From NCBI RefSeq assembly GCF_027595985.1, contig NC_073311.1, positions 49,828,463 through 49,892,462 of the forward strand: DNA of 64,000 bases, given 5' to 3'. The stretch is from Sorex araneus. Taxonomy: Eukaryota; Chordata; Mammalia; Eulipotyphla; Soricidae. Below, in pieces: positions 53,851 to 64,000 of the stretch (its first letter is position 1; each line of letters starts with the position of its first letter). Below the pieces are notes generated by a model. It worked only from the letters and a program-made list of their open reading frames with translations, was not told where the DNA came from and searched no databases. The translations under genes were made by a program, and so were the position numbers.

Positions 53851-54480
53851 CAACATGATGAACGACCTGGCACCTGAGCTATGCAGGAGGAAGAAAACAG
53901 CATGGAACCTCTTCAAGAGGTTCAAGAGTGTTGAAGTAGTTGTTAAGAGGATGAAGAACCTCTTGCCCCGGGCACTTCTTTTCTACTCCACCATTCTTCT
54001 GGCATCACATACACGTCAGAGACCTGAGCCCTACAATAACTGGATGAGGATACTATTCAGGTCTCCCCAAGAGGAATCGAAAGAGCTATGCTTGAAATAT
54101 GTTTCACTCGAGTGAGAGAAGGAATCCAGAGTTCTGACCTCTGCCGACGATTGAGAATCAGGGATGCTATCTTGTTAGCCAAAGCATCAAAAATCAGATG
54201 GGCTGGACACGTAATGCCATTTAGAGATGACCATTGGACTAGAGCTGTTACAGACTGGATTCCACGGGATATCAAAAGAAAGAACACTTTGCTGCCCACC
54301 TAGGAGATAGTCAGACTTCTTCATCAAGACCCAGAACAAACAGTTTGAGTTTTTTGCATTCCTGGAGAGAGCAGACGCCGTTGGTCTACAGTAGCATGCA
54401 ACAGGGATGAATGGAGATGTTACAGGCTCCTGCTAGAGCAAATCGATTAGCAAAAGGATGACAAGTGTTACAAGTGATCA
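53851..54480 (+). mobile_element. RTE 3' part, sense
   Basis: The plus strand carries the end of the RTE reverse transcriptase protein: INMMNDLAPELCRRKKTAWN-like text at 53850, then SDLCRRLRIRDAILLAKASK and IRWAGHV at about 54135-54225 and TDWIPRDIKRK before TAG at 54301. The untranslated end reads 'aacagggatgaatggagatg' and 'aaaaggatgacaagtg', matching SINE type B tails. Together with 53447-53850 it forms a 5'-inverted RTE. Confidence 0.85.
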
Positions 54481-56815
54481 TCTGCGGATAGGGAGAGATT
54501 AATTTCTTCCTTTCCTATTTTGATGCCCTTAATATATCTTTTTCTGACTTAACTACTATTGCAAGTACTTCAATAACTCTATTGAACAGAAGTGGTGATA
54601 GTGGGCATCCTTGTATTGTCCCTGACCTTAGAGGGAAGTCTACTAATATTTTCCCATTGAGGATAATGCTTGCTATGGGCTTGTGATAGATGGCTTTGAC
54701 TTTACTGAGGAAAGTTCCTTTAATACGCATTTTGGTGAGAGTTTTCATCAAAAATGGGTGCTGTATCTTGTCAAATGCTTTCTCTGCATCTATCAATATG
54801 ATCATATGGATTTTGTCTTTTCTTTTGTTGATATGATGGATTATGTTGATTGATTTCGGAGTGTTCAATCATCCTTGAATCGCCAGGATAAATCACAGTT
54901 GGTCGTGGTGTATGATCCTTCTGATGAGTTGTTGGATTCTATTTGCTAATATTTTGCTGAGGATCTTTGCATCCATGTTCATCAGGAATATCGGCCTGTA
55001 ATTTTCTTATTTTATGGTGTCTCTGTTCGCTTTTGGTATTTGTGAGATATGTGCCTCAGAGAAACTGTTTGGGAGAGTTTCTGTTTCGTCGATTTCCTGG
55101 AAAAGCTTGAGAAAAACTGGCTATTAAATGTTAAATGTTAGGAAGAGTTTGCTAGTCAATTCATCTGGACCTGGGCTTTTGTTTTGGGAAAGACTTTTGA
55201 TTACAGTTTCAATTTCCTTGATAGTAATAAGTCTATTCAGGTATTCCATATCTTCTTGGTTTAATCTTGGGAGATTATATTAATCCAGAAATGTGTCCAT
55301 TTCTTCTAGGTTCTCTTGTTTCATGGCATACAGACTTTCAAAGTAGTCTCTGATGATCTTTTGAATTTCTTTGGTTTCTGTGGTAATGTCCCCCTTTTCA
55401 TTTCTGATTCAGTTTATTACGGTTTCCTCTCTCTCTCTTTCTTTGTGAGTCTTGCTAGTGGTTTATCAATCTTGTTTATTTTCTCAAAGAACCAGCTCCT
55501 GGTTTCCTTGATCTTTCGGATTGTTTTTTGGGGTTTCTATGTCATTAATTTTGGCTCTAAGTTTGATTATTTCTTTCCTTCTGCCTGGTTTAGGATCCTC
55601 TTGTTGGTCCTTTTCTAAGATCTTGAGCTGTGAACACAAGTTATTTATGTGGGCCCATTCTTCCTTCCTGAGAAATGCTTGCAGAGCTATAAATATCCAC
55701 CTAAACATGGCTTTAGCTGCATCCCACAGGTTCTGGTAACTAGTATCTACATTCTCATTTGTTTCCAGGTATCTTTTGATTTCTGGCTTGATTTCCTCCA
55801 TGACCCACTTTTTGTTCAACATTAAGTTGTTTAATTTCCAGGTGTTTGATTTGGTTCTCTGCGTCTGTTCATGATTAACTTCTATCTTCAGTGCATCATG
55901 ATCTGAAAACATAGTTGATACAATTTTTATCTTTTGACTCTGTTGACGTATTTTCTTTGGCCTAGCAAGTGGTTTATTCTGGAAAATGTTCCATGTGCAC
56001 TGGAAAAGAATGTTTATTCTTATTGGAGGGGATGTAAAGCCCTGTATAGATCTATTGGCCCTCTCTCTTCCATCTCTTTCTTTCTTCAAAGCCAGTGTTT
56101 CTTTGCTGAGTTTTAAACTTGTTGATTTATCCAGGGGTGATAAGGTGGTGTTGAAGTCACCAACTATTATTGTGTTGCTAGCAATGTCCTCATTAAAATC
56201 TGTTAGCAGTTGTTTTAAGTATTTAGCTGATCCCTCATTTGGTGAACATATGCTTAGGAGTGATTTCTTCCTGCTGTACATATCCCTTGATTAATAAAAA
56301 ATGGCCTCTTTGCCCCTTTTAATCTTTTTCAGCCTGAAATTTATGCTGTCAGATACTAGTAAGGCCATCCTGTTGTTTTGTTTGTTTTTTTATTTTTTTT
56401 GATGAAGCTGTTGGCTTACAGGATTGTTTTCCATCCTTTGACTTTGAGTCTATGTTTGCTCTAACTGTTCAGATGTATTTCTGTTAGACAGCAGAATGTT
56501 GGGTTCAGTTTCTGAATCCTTTTTGTTTCTCTGTGTCTCTTAATTGGTGCATTTAAACCACTGATGTTGAGAGAGATTATTGTCATGGGGTTTTATACCA
56601 TCTTTCTACAGAAGTTTGTTGTGCTTGTAGGGTTTTTTTCTGTCCTACAGTAGCCCCTTTAGTCCTTCTTTTAGGCTTGGTTTTGAGTGTATGAAGTTCC
56701 TGAGCTGTTGATTATCCATAAAATAGTGTATCAGTTCTTCAAGTTTGAGTGAGAATTTAGCCAGATAAAGTAATCTTGGTGTGGTGTTCATTAGTTTTTT
56801 CACTATATCCCACCA
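54481..56815 (-). mobile_element. L1, antisense, 5' part (reverse transcriptase, endonuclease, end of ORF1)
   Basis: It begins at the point equivalent to 36505 of the young L1 and runs back to its ORF1 region near 34185 ('cactatatcccaccac'). ORF2 pieces such as [16 protein letters not shown] (minus, about 54760) and the endonuclease frame at 55484-56281 are recognisable but frameshifted. The stretch equivalent to 36505-37460 is missing where the RTE lies. Confidence 0.92.
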
Positions 56816-57037
56816 CACAAAAGATCCAAGATGGCACCGATGCCACGCAAACCCTTGTGCTCTTCTGAACGCGGCTCACCATCTCACCTTGGACAGTGCA
56901 CAGCTCAACACGCCAGGCAGGGGACGTTGCGTGTGACTCCTGCTGGACATTGCTGGCTGTCTTATAAGATTCAGATGGAGTAGAATCAGTGGGGCATGGA
57001 GGGACCGTGGCTAGGCCGAATCATGGCGCCGTCAGGC
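56816..57037 (+). other. GC-rich leader upstream of the VAV fragment
   Basis: 'aagatccaagatggcaccga' to the VAV ATG is GC-richer than its surroundings. It may be 5' untranslated sequence carried with the VAV piece. Confidence 0.45.
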
Positions 57038-57290
57038 ATGGAGCTGCAACAGTGGTGTGTGCCACAGCTCATCCACCCCGGGGTGCTGCCCACTGGCCTC
57101 CAGGTGACCTCTCGGCGTGGGTGTTTGACCTGGCACAGACCCTCCGCGATGGGGTTCTGCTCTGCCAGCTGTTCCACAACCTCTGGTGTATTCCTTCAAT
57201 CTCGAGGAGATCAACCTGAGAACGCAGATGTCCTTGGCGCACTCCATCAATCTCAAGGAGATCAACCGAGGCAGCAGATGTCCCAGGTGC
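57038..57290 (+). pseudogene. VAV-family first-exon fragment (calponin-homology domain start), broken
   Basis: ATG at 57038 opens [20 protein letters not shown]. After a frameshift near 57115, the text [22 protein letters not shown] follows in order, and after another frameshift [12 protein letters not shown]. This is the order and spacing of the beginning of VAV guanine-exchange factors, whose N-terminal calponin-homology domain holds the protein inactive. The last block is partly repeated ('atcaatctcaaggagatcaa' at about 57247). The upstream text 'atggcgccgtcaggc' is GC-rich, as in a gene 5' untranslated region. No later VAV exon follows; SINE type B starts at 57400. Which VAV (1, 2 or 3) is unclear. 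It is a non-functional displaced exon or retrocopy start. Confidence 0.78.
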
Positions 57291-57404
57291 TGCCCAGAGA
57301 TGCAAGTAGTGCATATTTGTCAGCGTGTGGATGCCACCCAACCAAAAGCCTGCTTTTGGTAGACTGGGAACACCCATACAGTAGATTAGAGGCTGCCCTG
57401 AAAG

Positions 57405-57655
57405 CCTCCGTCCCTCTCAGAGTGATTGGCATGCTACCCAGGATTTATCACCTGCATGGCAGAGCCTGGCAAACTAACCGTGACGTATTGAATATGCCAA
57501 AAATAGTAACAGTAACAATAACATGCTCTTTGTGTTCCTGAAGTGAGCAGATGCTGCTGGGCTGCACTGGCACATGACAGGGATGAACAAAGAGTTTACT
57601 GGTGCCCGCTTGAGCAATCAATGAACAACAGGTTGATAGTGATGATAGTGATTTT
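57405..57655 (+). mobile_element. SINE type B / short RTE hybrid, headless
   Basis: It joins the RTE 5' block ('gcagagcctggcaaactaac', 'gaatatgccaaaaatagtaa') to a longer RTE 3' end ('gtgagcagatgctgctgggc', 'acatgacagggatgaacaaa'), ending in a GATAGTGAT tail. Confidence 0.8.
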
Positions 57656-57689
57656 AGTCATCCCACCCCACAATACCATTTTAAAATGA

Positions 57690-58410
57690 AATTTACAATA
57701 TTGTAGGAACTATATAATTTGCAACAATTTAATCTTCAGTAAAAATTGTTAGTTGTTATTAGATTTGAGAAATGCTTCAAGAGGGGTCAGTACATGCCTT
57801 GTCTACATGAGACCCTCACTTGAATCCCCAGCATTCATCTCCCCTTCCCTTGCTCCTCACCCAGCCAAAGTAAAAAATAAAAAAAAAAACTGGGTCACAT
57901 TGGTAGTTGTTTGAGAAAAGGCCTGGGTGGACAGACAATAATAAAATCAGAATAGATGAAATAATTATTTATTAATTCTGGCAAGTCATTCATTTCTGAC
58001 CAATTCTATATACAGAAAAATTTTTGATAAGGCATATAGTATTGTATTTTCGAACATTCTCTGTGCAAGAAACAGATCCAGTGATAAAATCCCTTGATAA
58101 GTCTCTCTCTTATCAAGAATGATAACCGATTTCTTTCCATGGCTCAGCAGAAATTCCTTAGAGTTATATAGGAGTCTCTTTTTGCAAATCTTCATATGCA
58201 ATCTGTTATAAATTACTGTGGCTCCAACGTTCAAAGTATCCGTAACTTGACCACCTACCACACCCCGACGGCGCTCAACAGGTCTAAGCTATCACCATCT
58301 CTCACCTAGATTTCTACAAGATCACCCGAGTAGATCTCTTTGACTCTTTCCTTCTCTTCCAACAATCACCTCTTAATAGCAGAGTAAAAATGATCATTCT
58401 CCAATGCAAG
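57690..58410. repeat. Relic of lectin-gene intron 2 (paralogue of 7140-7900)
   Basis: It is similar throughout to 7140-7900, including the ORF-like stretch 7499-7720 versus 57986-58261. It lacks both neighbouring exons: an L1/VAV/SINE block lies on one side and the LTR insertion on the other. Confidence 0.87.
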
Positions 58411-58603
58411 CCACATCCCCTACCCCAGAAAGGGTATCTAAACCCCCGCTCCTCCACTCAACACACACTCAAAGGAACAAGATGTGCTTTCTTTTCAAGC
58501 TGCCACCCACACAGAGAAGAAAACAAGGTTATTTGACTTTCCGACATCGAGAGCTAAAAACCTCCCTTCCCCTCCACCCTCTGATCCCCCACCCTCCACT
58601 CTC
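58411..58603. other. C/A-rich sequence between intron relic and LTR
   Basis: No family is recognised. It contains the left target-site copy of the LTR. Confidence 0.4.
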
Positions 58604-58609
58604 TCACCC

Positions 58610-59723
58610 TGTGTAAAAACACAAAAAAAGAAAAGAAAGGGGCGCCACACCAGAGAGGTTGAAGGCGATGATGAGGCAGGTGAAGGAAGGAACAGAACCA
58701 GGATGGTTGGTCTCACCGCAGTTTATTCCAAACTCCTTTCTCTATTCTCCTCTGATTCTCCTCCTGCTTCTTCCTCCCCCATGCTACTTCATTCTCTCTC
58801 TCTGCTTCCACTGGAACTCGCCCCCAGCCCCCTCATCAGTCTCATTAAATCCCTCCACCTCCGGGGCGGGGCTTACACAATAGGTGTGGTTACAGTCAAT
58901 AGGGGGTAAAGTTCTATCCCTTAGGGGGTGCTTTCACTAGGACAGAATCTCTTTCAGCAGGACATATGGCCAAAAGTGGAATTCCATGGGTGTGTTTCTC
59001 CTCTCTTTGTCCAACTAATGTATAAGTATTCTTATTATAAATCATTTTGTATTGACATAGCAAGAGACGCATTAAGCTTATAGAATTGCTCTCCAGGGGT
59101 CACCTCGATCTCAGACTACAGCCCTCATTCCAGATTAGTCTTTCCTAGCCCTAGCAGGGCCTATTCTCATCATTGCTTTTGGATCATGACATGACAAGCC
59201 CATGACCAAGCTCTTAACATATAGTTAAGCATTAGGTGCTTTGGCCAGGCCCATCTTGATGCCAGGGTAGCACATAACTCACCGCTTGCCCTGGGTCCAT
59301 TCTTTCCCTCGTTGGGACCCTGCTTTTGAGGGTGCTAGGGAGCAAAGGCAGCTGAGGCTTAAGTCGAGAAAGCAGATGCCCAGGAATGAATAATATTTGA
59401 AGCCAATTAAATCCCATGTTACCAAAGCATATTAATAAATGTCTTTCTTTGTCCATACACAAAGGATATTGTTTTAAGGTAAACTATTCAAAAGACATAA
59501 GAGAGGAGAAAGACAATATTAACTTACAATACAAGTTCACTGTCTTAACAAGGGCTGACCTTACAAATTAACAGTTTGATTAGAGGAAGAGCAGATAAAC
59601 TGGTTGAAGTGGTTACAGATAAATAATGGAATGGGAGTGACTCGGGAGCACTTTGATGGGCGTGACTGATATACCTAAGCTTCTAGTGGCAAGGGGAGCA
59701 GGACAAACCAATGATATCCAACA
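58610..59723 (-). mobile_element. Solo LTR, same family as 4786-5932
   Basis: This 1114-bp element starts TGTGTAAA and ends CAACA. TCACCC is found at 58604-58609 and 59724-59729, a perfect 6-bp target duplication. The poly(A) signal on the minus strand is GAATAAACTGC (about 58720). Confidence 0.93.
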
Positions 59724-59734
59724 TCACCCTTCAT

Positions 59735-60221
59735 CCCTGAGACTGCATACTGAGCCACAGAAATTGTACAAGTGCAGTCTGGGCTTTACCTTTTCTTTTT
59801 CTTTAACCAGTCAAACCAACTGGGTAACTCCCAATGCCTGAAACTCTTCCTCTCTCCAAACAGTCCCTTCCAGTCACTGAGCCCTGCCAGTTACTCTCAG
59901 CCCTGACTTTGGGTCTCACAACTTGTTGCCAGACCTGAGCCAAGGGGATCATCAGCTGTGGTGAGGACCACCAGGGCTGAGCTGTGGGGTATTTAAGGGG
60001 GAGGAGATGGAGGAAAGGTAGATTTCAGTTTTTGTTCCTGCCTCTATCTGCTCTGAAGAACAAGGACAGCTTTTCCCTCTGGTTTTCTGGGCCATCAGCT
60101 TCATGCCCGTGTTCAAGATATACTTAATATTTTTTGAGACACACTGTAAAGCAGATGCTCTGCCTTTTAGAAAACCGGAGATAATATTGATTGTAAGGCA
60201 AAAATATTTTAAAGAGGTAGG
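59735..60221. other. Unassigned; includes a second copy of a repeat found at 60765
   Basis: 59890-60020 ('ccagggctgagctgtggggt') resembles 1340-1450 and 60765-60890. It is not explained by the main duplication. Confidence 0.45.
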
Positions 60222-60609
60222 AGTAAATAAGATTATTACTGATAATATTTAATTATTTTATTTAATACATCTATATTCACAAAACTAAAAATAATGGTAT
60301 TATATTTAAAATATATAGACAATTATATTTATAAACAATTTACAAATTTCATTTTTTTATTTTTCAATTTTTGTACATGAATAGGAGTATGAGTGACAAT
60401 GAAATGACATTGCACATTGTCATTTCGTCCTATTTGGGACTCGTCAGTACAGTGTAGCTGAAGAACCCATAATCCAAGGCATTATTGTTTACTAACCATA
60501 TAAACATGTCTCCTTGGATGCCAATTGCCTAAAAGAATCTCACCACTTCAATCTGTCTTTAAAGTGGGAGCTTAAATCAAACATGCTAGATTTTTTATTT
60601 CCTAACATT

Positions 60610-60745
60610 TTAATCATTTATTTATATATTACTATACATAACATATAAATATACTCTATTTATATATTATACTTAATACACACTATGTATAATATATTTT
60701 ATATGATATATAGTTATATATTATAAATATATTATATTCCAGAAG
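60610..60745. repeat. AT-rich tract
   Basis: TATA/ATAT sequence, expanded compared with 1235-1330. Confidence 0.7.
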
Positions 60746-60764
60746 TTCTTGGGATGTGAGGTAG

Positions 60765-60960
60765 ATACTCCTAGTTACACTCAGCCCTGAATTTGGGTTG
60801 CACAATTTGGTGCTACACAGAGCCAAGGGGTCATCAGCTGCACTGAGGTCTACCAGGGCTGAGCTGTGGGTGCCCAAGGGGGAGGGAGGGCATCAAACCT
60901 AGGGTCTCCAGCATTCTAGGCATGTGCTCTACTGCTCCAAGCAGCTCTTCAGCCCAAGAA
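60765..60960 (-). mobile_element. Old SINE type C fragment, equivalent of 1340-1525
   Basis: It keeps 'gcatgtgctctactgctcca', in the same place within the duplication. Confidence 0.45.
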
Positions 60961-61079
60961 TGGTGATACTCTGTATGTTTCTCAAAGTGAGAATGCTAAA
61001 GTGTAAAAATTACATTATTAGTAAATAAAATTCTCTACAACGCAGAGAATTAGAGTATTGCCTAAGAATATTATTTTAG

Positions 61080-61245
61080 GGCCAGGAGCGATAGCACAGT
61101 AGGTAGAGCATTTGCCTTGCACGTGGCAGACCTGGGTTCTATTCCCAGCATCCTGTACGGTCCCCAAGGCACTGCCAGGAGTGATTTCTGAGTGTAAAGT
61201 CAGGAGTAACTCCTGAAAATTGCCAGGCATGTCCCCAAATATATA
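61080..61245 (+). mobile_element. SINE type A, equivalent of 1641-1820
   Basis: 'gagcgatagcacagtaggta' and 'tattcccagcatcctgtacg' sit at the same position in the duplicated block. Confidence 0.85.
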
Positions 61246-61527
61246 TATAAAAGAACATTACTATTAAAGTATATCCCTACATGTGTAACAGACAGCAAAA
61301 GAACTCGGTGAATCAACAGATTTTAAATTACAAAATTACTTAGGTTTTTCTTATGAGCTGTTAAAAAGATTTTTTTTTTGTTTTGCAAATAGTTTTATAA
61401 TGTCCAGTGTTTGTAAGGAAAATAACACTGTATGCAGGGAAAGTTTTATGTATAATATACAAGTGGAGTTCATGATACTGAATTTTTCTCTGGGTCGAAG
61501 TTACAAGTATTAACTCCTACCTAAAGG

Positions 61528-61533
61528 TTTATT
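61528..61533 (-). promoter_or_regulatory. Candidate polyadenylation signal of gene B
   Basis: AATAAA on the minus strand about 180 nt past the stop, conserved with 2091-2096. Confidence 0.45.
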
Positions 61534-61714
61534 TGATTTAGAATCATGTTATTCCAAGTCTTTGTTTCATTTTGGTGGGGGAAGGCTCCCTGTGATTCTC
61601 TCTGACTTAGTTTTCATCTTTGCTGCCAACTGGTATTACACATGTTTAGGTCAATACTTTTAGAAAAGTATTCAGCAACTGTAAATAACAATGCAGCTTT
61701 TCTGCTGATGAGTT

Positions 61715-61841
61715 TCAAGCAATTTGACAGGTGGAGACATTGGGTTTGCTACAAATCCATTTTTTGTCTGAGTAAATCCTGGCACTGCTCACGCCATTGT
61801 CATTTAAGTAGGCACATTCCCCAGTTCCTCTGACCGGAAAC
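61715..61841 (-). CDS. CLEC2-like gene B, exon 5 (end of lectin-like domain)
   Basis: Acceptor TTTTAG (61842-61843), stop TGA at 61715-61717, 127 nt as in gene A. It reads VRGTGECAYLNDNGVSSAR, then IYSDKKWICSKPN and the end VSTCQIA. Differences from gene A include E to N, S to Y and G to D near the NDNG loop and three changes in the tail. The tail Cys sits two residues later than in gene A. All expected cysteines are present. Confidence 0.9.
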
Positions 61842-61933
61842 CTAAAACAAAACAAAACAGTTATTCATACACTGAGCATCTTGCATACATTCCTCTGATG
61901 TCATCTGTAATATTTCTACTCCACTTTTTTCAA

Positions 61934-61978
61934 TCACTGTATCACTGTCATCCTGTTGATCATCGATTTGCTTGAGCC
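61934..61978 (-). mobile_element. Very short SINE type B tail, private to copy 2
   Basis: 'tgtatcactgtcatcctgtt' and 'gatcatcgatttgcttgagc' are the antisense RTE/SINE tail. 'ccacttttttcaat' flanks it on both sides. The equivalent site in copy 1 (about 2490) is empty. Confidence 0.88.
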
Positions 61979-62798
61979 ACTTGAGCCACTTTTTTCAATA
62001 GAAGTAAAAAAAATCTGTTGCTTTTGTGACTTCTTAGTAATAAACACCATTTTTATATTTAGCTCTTTCTACAATTTCAAGACACATGCTTGAACACCAC
62101 CACTATATCATTCATCCCATCCAAATCTAGTTATATTGTTGATCTAGTCACTTTATATATTTTGCCGTAAGTTGTATCAGTGAAAATCACTCAGTCCTCT
62201 CACGAACTACTTCATAAATTCATGAAATAAAAATAGTCATTAGCAATGTGCTAATGAACTTTATTTTGATAAAGTGATCAGGCCCTTATATTTGATACAT
62301 CTCCAATGATCTCATCAGTCTGTTTACAACACAGAGAGCCACAGTTTTTGCCAGTAAATATCTCAGAGAGATTTCCACAAGTTCTCTTTGAACCGTTATT
62401 CCTTACTTTGTGAAAAGATGTAGCATCTGGAAAATGGATTTTTAAAGGTTATGTGGGCATCAAATCATCAATGACTTTCTAGGATTTTAGAACACCCCCC
62501 CCACCCCTTTCCCACTGCATACCAGCACTTCTTTCTGCTTTCTAAATCAATATTCCACCAGAAAAACATCTGAATCATGGTATTAAAGTACAAGAACGTA
62601 GACATATATCATCATTATACTAAAAATTTCACCTAAATTACAATGAATTGAGTTTTCAAGGAACTGGCTAGTAAATGAAAAGGCATAGAAAGAATTTCTG
62701 TTTCTTATACAGTGCTCTAGGTTTTCTATATTAAAGTTATTGTTTTATAAACACCCTAAGTCATCATAGCAAAAGGGAAAATAAGTAGCAATACATAC

Positions 62799-62905
62799 AC
62801 AATGTTGCCTCCAGTATTATTTGTCCATTTCCAAGAGTGACTTGGTGATTCTCTACTAAGGCCTATCCAATGGTCATAGGGGCCTTTGTATCTTTTTAGA
62901 AATTT
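62799..62905 (-). CDS. CLEC2-like gene B, exon 4
   Basis: Acceptor ATAATAG (62906-62907), donor GTATGT (62798-62797), 107 nt, phase as in gene A. It reads [19 protein letters not shown] and [13 protein letters not shown]. The potential N-glycosylation site is kept as NNT. Synonymous changes relative to gene A (AGG/AGA, TAC/TAT, TCG/TCA) outnumber replacements in the first two thirds, and replacements gather at the end. Confidence 0.92.
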
Positions 62906-63666
62906 CTATTATAAAGAACAAAAAGTGAAAACATGCATCTTTCTCACTTACCACTCCGGAGTTGATCTTTCCTACAGTCTTATATTGAGCATGACAGCAG
63001 GGTATAAATGAAAAAGTTATTCTGTACCCCATTTCTAATCCTGAGTCATTATTCTCTGTCTCTGCTCCTAAACTTCTTTGTTTAAAAGAATCATATTTCC
63101 CAGTATGACTAGCAAAGTCTCACTTTGTGCCTACTGTTTTAGTATACTGTGAACACGGTCACTCCCACAATTTGAATAAGAAACTATGTGAATACAGTAA
63201 CTCTCTGCATACAGGGAACAGTACATCTAAGCTTCTAGTTGACTATGAGGATTACAAGGGATTATCTCACGTCTCACTGGGTTCTAGGCAGAGAATTCAA
63301 CACATGTCAAAAGCTTGTCTGTGCCCCGTGCTTCCAGACTGACTTGAGGACATCGTTCTCTCCCAGCATTAGCCCTGTGCAGCGTCCAACCCTCTTTGGG
63401 GAGCTCCATATTCAACAGAAAATATGCTCCCCAGATAGTTCTTTTAAAAATATGGAGCAGACCCTGGGGCATTGGAAGAAATTGGACGGGGCCACTTCCT
63501 GCAAAGTTCAACCCAGTGCGCACAGCAGCGCCAGGCAAGCAGGGTGACACATGGGCCCTGGGGTTCTGGGCATCTGGTGCTGGCGGCTGAACACAGGGCC
63601 CTGCAGGTGACAGGCACATGCTCTCACACTTGTACTGTCTCCCTGGTGCCCCAAAACAATTGTTAC

Positions 63667-63863
63667 CAGTTCCTCTTCGGTGTCAATATGAACGAGATGA
63701 GCTTCTCTTGAGACACAAAAAATCTGGCTGAATGTCCAGTTCCTTGTGTCTTCAGAGAAATAAAAGCACTTGTTTCCAAATCCAATCCACAGTGGTGGGC
63801 AGGCGGAATGCTCATGCACTTTTGAGACCGGTATTTCCGCTGAGACAGCTCTTTCCTTTATTA
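63667..63863 (-). CDS. CLEC2-like gene B, exon 3 (stalk and start of lectin-like domain)
   Basis: This is the paralogue of gene A exon 3, with acceptor TTTTAG (63864-63865), donor GTAACA (63666-63665), 197 nt and an open frame. It reads ACPPLWIGFGNKCFYFSED, then NWTFSQ, and ends IDTEEEL, which joins exon 4 as [15 protein letters not shown] here is closer to the common CLEC2 form than WIVF in gene A. About 15 of 66 residues differ from gene A, mainly in the stalk (HEHSAC versus HVQPAC) and around FCVSREAHL, while the cysteine and aromatic core is unchanged. Exons 1 and 2 must lie beyond 64000. The frame also reads through the intron to an ATG at 63939, as in gene A, which I regard as chance carried by the duplication. 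Confidence 0.92.
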
Positions 63864-64000
63864 CTAAAATTTGGATAATCACAACAAAACATAATAAATA
63901 TATTTTCTTATTCTTCTCATCTATTTTCCCACTTACCATTTTAAGGTCACTGCTAATGCTAAAGACTGGTAATTGTTAATTTTCTAACTCATCAGAATGT

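Larger units (their letters stand above)
60222..64000. repeat. Segmental duplication, copy 2 (carries exons 3-5 of gene B)
   Basis: It aligns with 864-4500 without rearrangement. Private events include longer AT tracts at 60620-60740 and a short SINE tail at 61934. Confidence 0.85.

Overview
This is a repeat-dense piece of a eutherian mammal nuclear genome. It carries vertebrate C-type-lectin-like exons with GT-AG introns, a young L1 and retroviral LTRs. Many copies of a tRNA-headed SINE (head 'gctggagtgatagcacagcg', body 'catcccatatggtcccctga') and RTE-type LINE pieces with related SINEs match, as I remember it, shrew genomic DNA (Sorex, Eulipotyphla). The order-level call is an inference.

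The host-gene content is a CLEC2-family (CD69/LLT1/Clr-like) cluster on the minus strand, as found in a natural killer gene complex. Gene A has exon 2 (8406-8531, transmembrane) and exons 3, 4 and 5 (4183-4379, 3314-3420, 2285-2411). Gene B has exons 3, 4 and 5 (63667-63863, 62799-62905, 61715-61841), and its 5' exons lie beyond the right edge. All exon lengths and phases match between A and B (197, 107 and 127 nt) and all frames are open. A third, incomplete lectin-like gene has a short exon 1 (50660-50699) and a transmembrane exon (48629-48764) but no recognisable lectin-domain exons. Two gene-less relics of the same family remain: a direct copy of gene A intron 2 at 57690-58410, and an inverted copy at about 51440-51750.

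Region by region: 1-540 is an antisense RTE LINE 5' end. 860-8550 is gene A, with an LTR at 4786-5932 and SINEs in its introns. 8850-16500 holds an old L1, SINEs, simple repeats and an internally deleted RTE copy. 16545-19318 is a tandem duplication later hit by separate insertions. 19740-26900 holds L1 tails, three LTRs and old L1. 26940-28040 is a 1 kb GGAA/GGGA satellite. 29146-30476 is an LTR. 33552-38680 is a nearly full-length L1 with four lesions, inserted into a 187-bp tandem duplication. 41940-43890 is an inverted and scrambled L1. 44265-46960 is a three-level nest (L1-like composite inside an RTE derivative inside an LTR). 47530-48130 is an inverted pair of RTE derivatives. 52205-56815 is an antisense L1 carrying an RTE with inverted 5' part. 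57038-57290 is a broken VAV-family first-exon fragment. 58610-59723 is another LTR, and gene B fills the end.

The lectin products should be type II membrane proteins on immune or epithelial cells that act as ligands or receptors for NKR-P1-type partners; that is family knowledge. The rest of the window is mobile-element DNA that accompanied duplication and decay of the lectin cluster. No RNA gene, CRISPR array or prokaryotic feature was seen.
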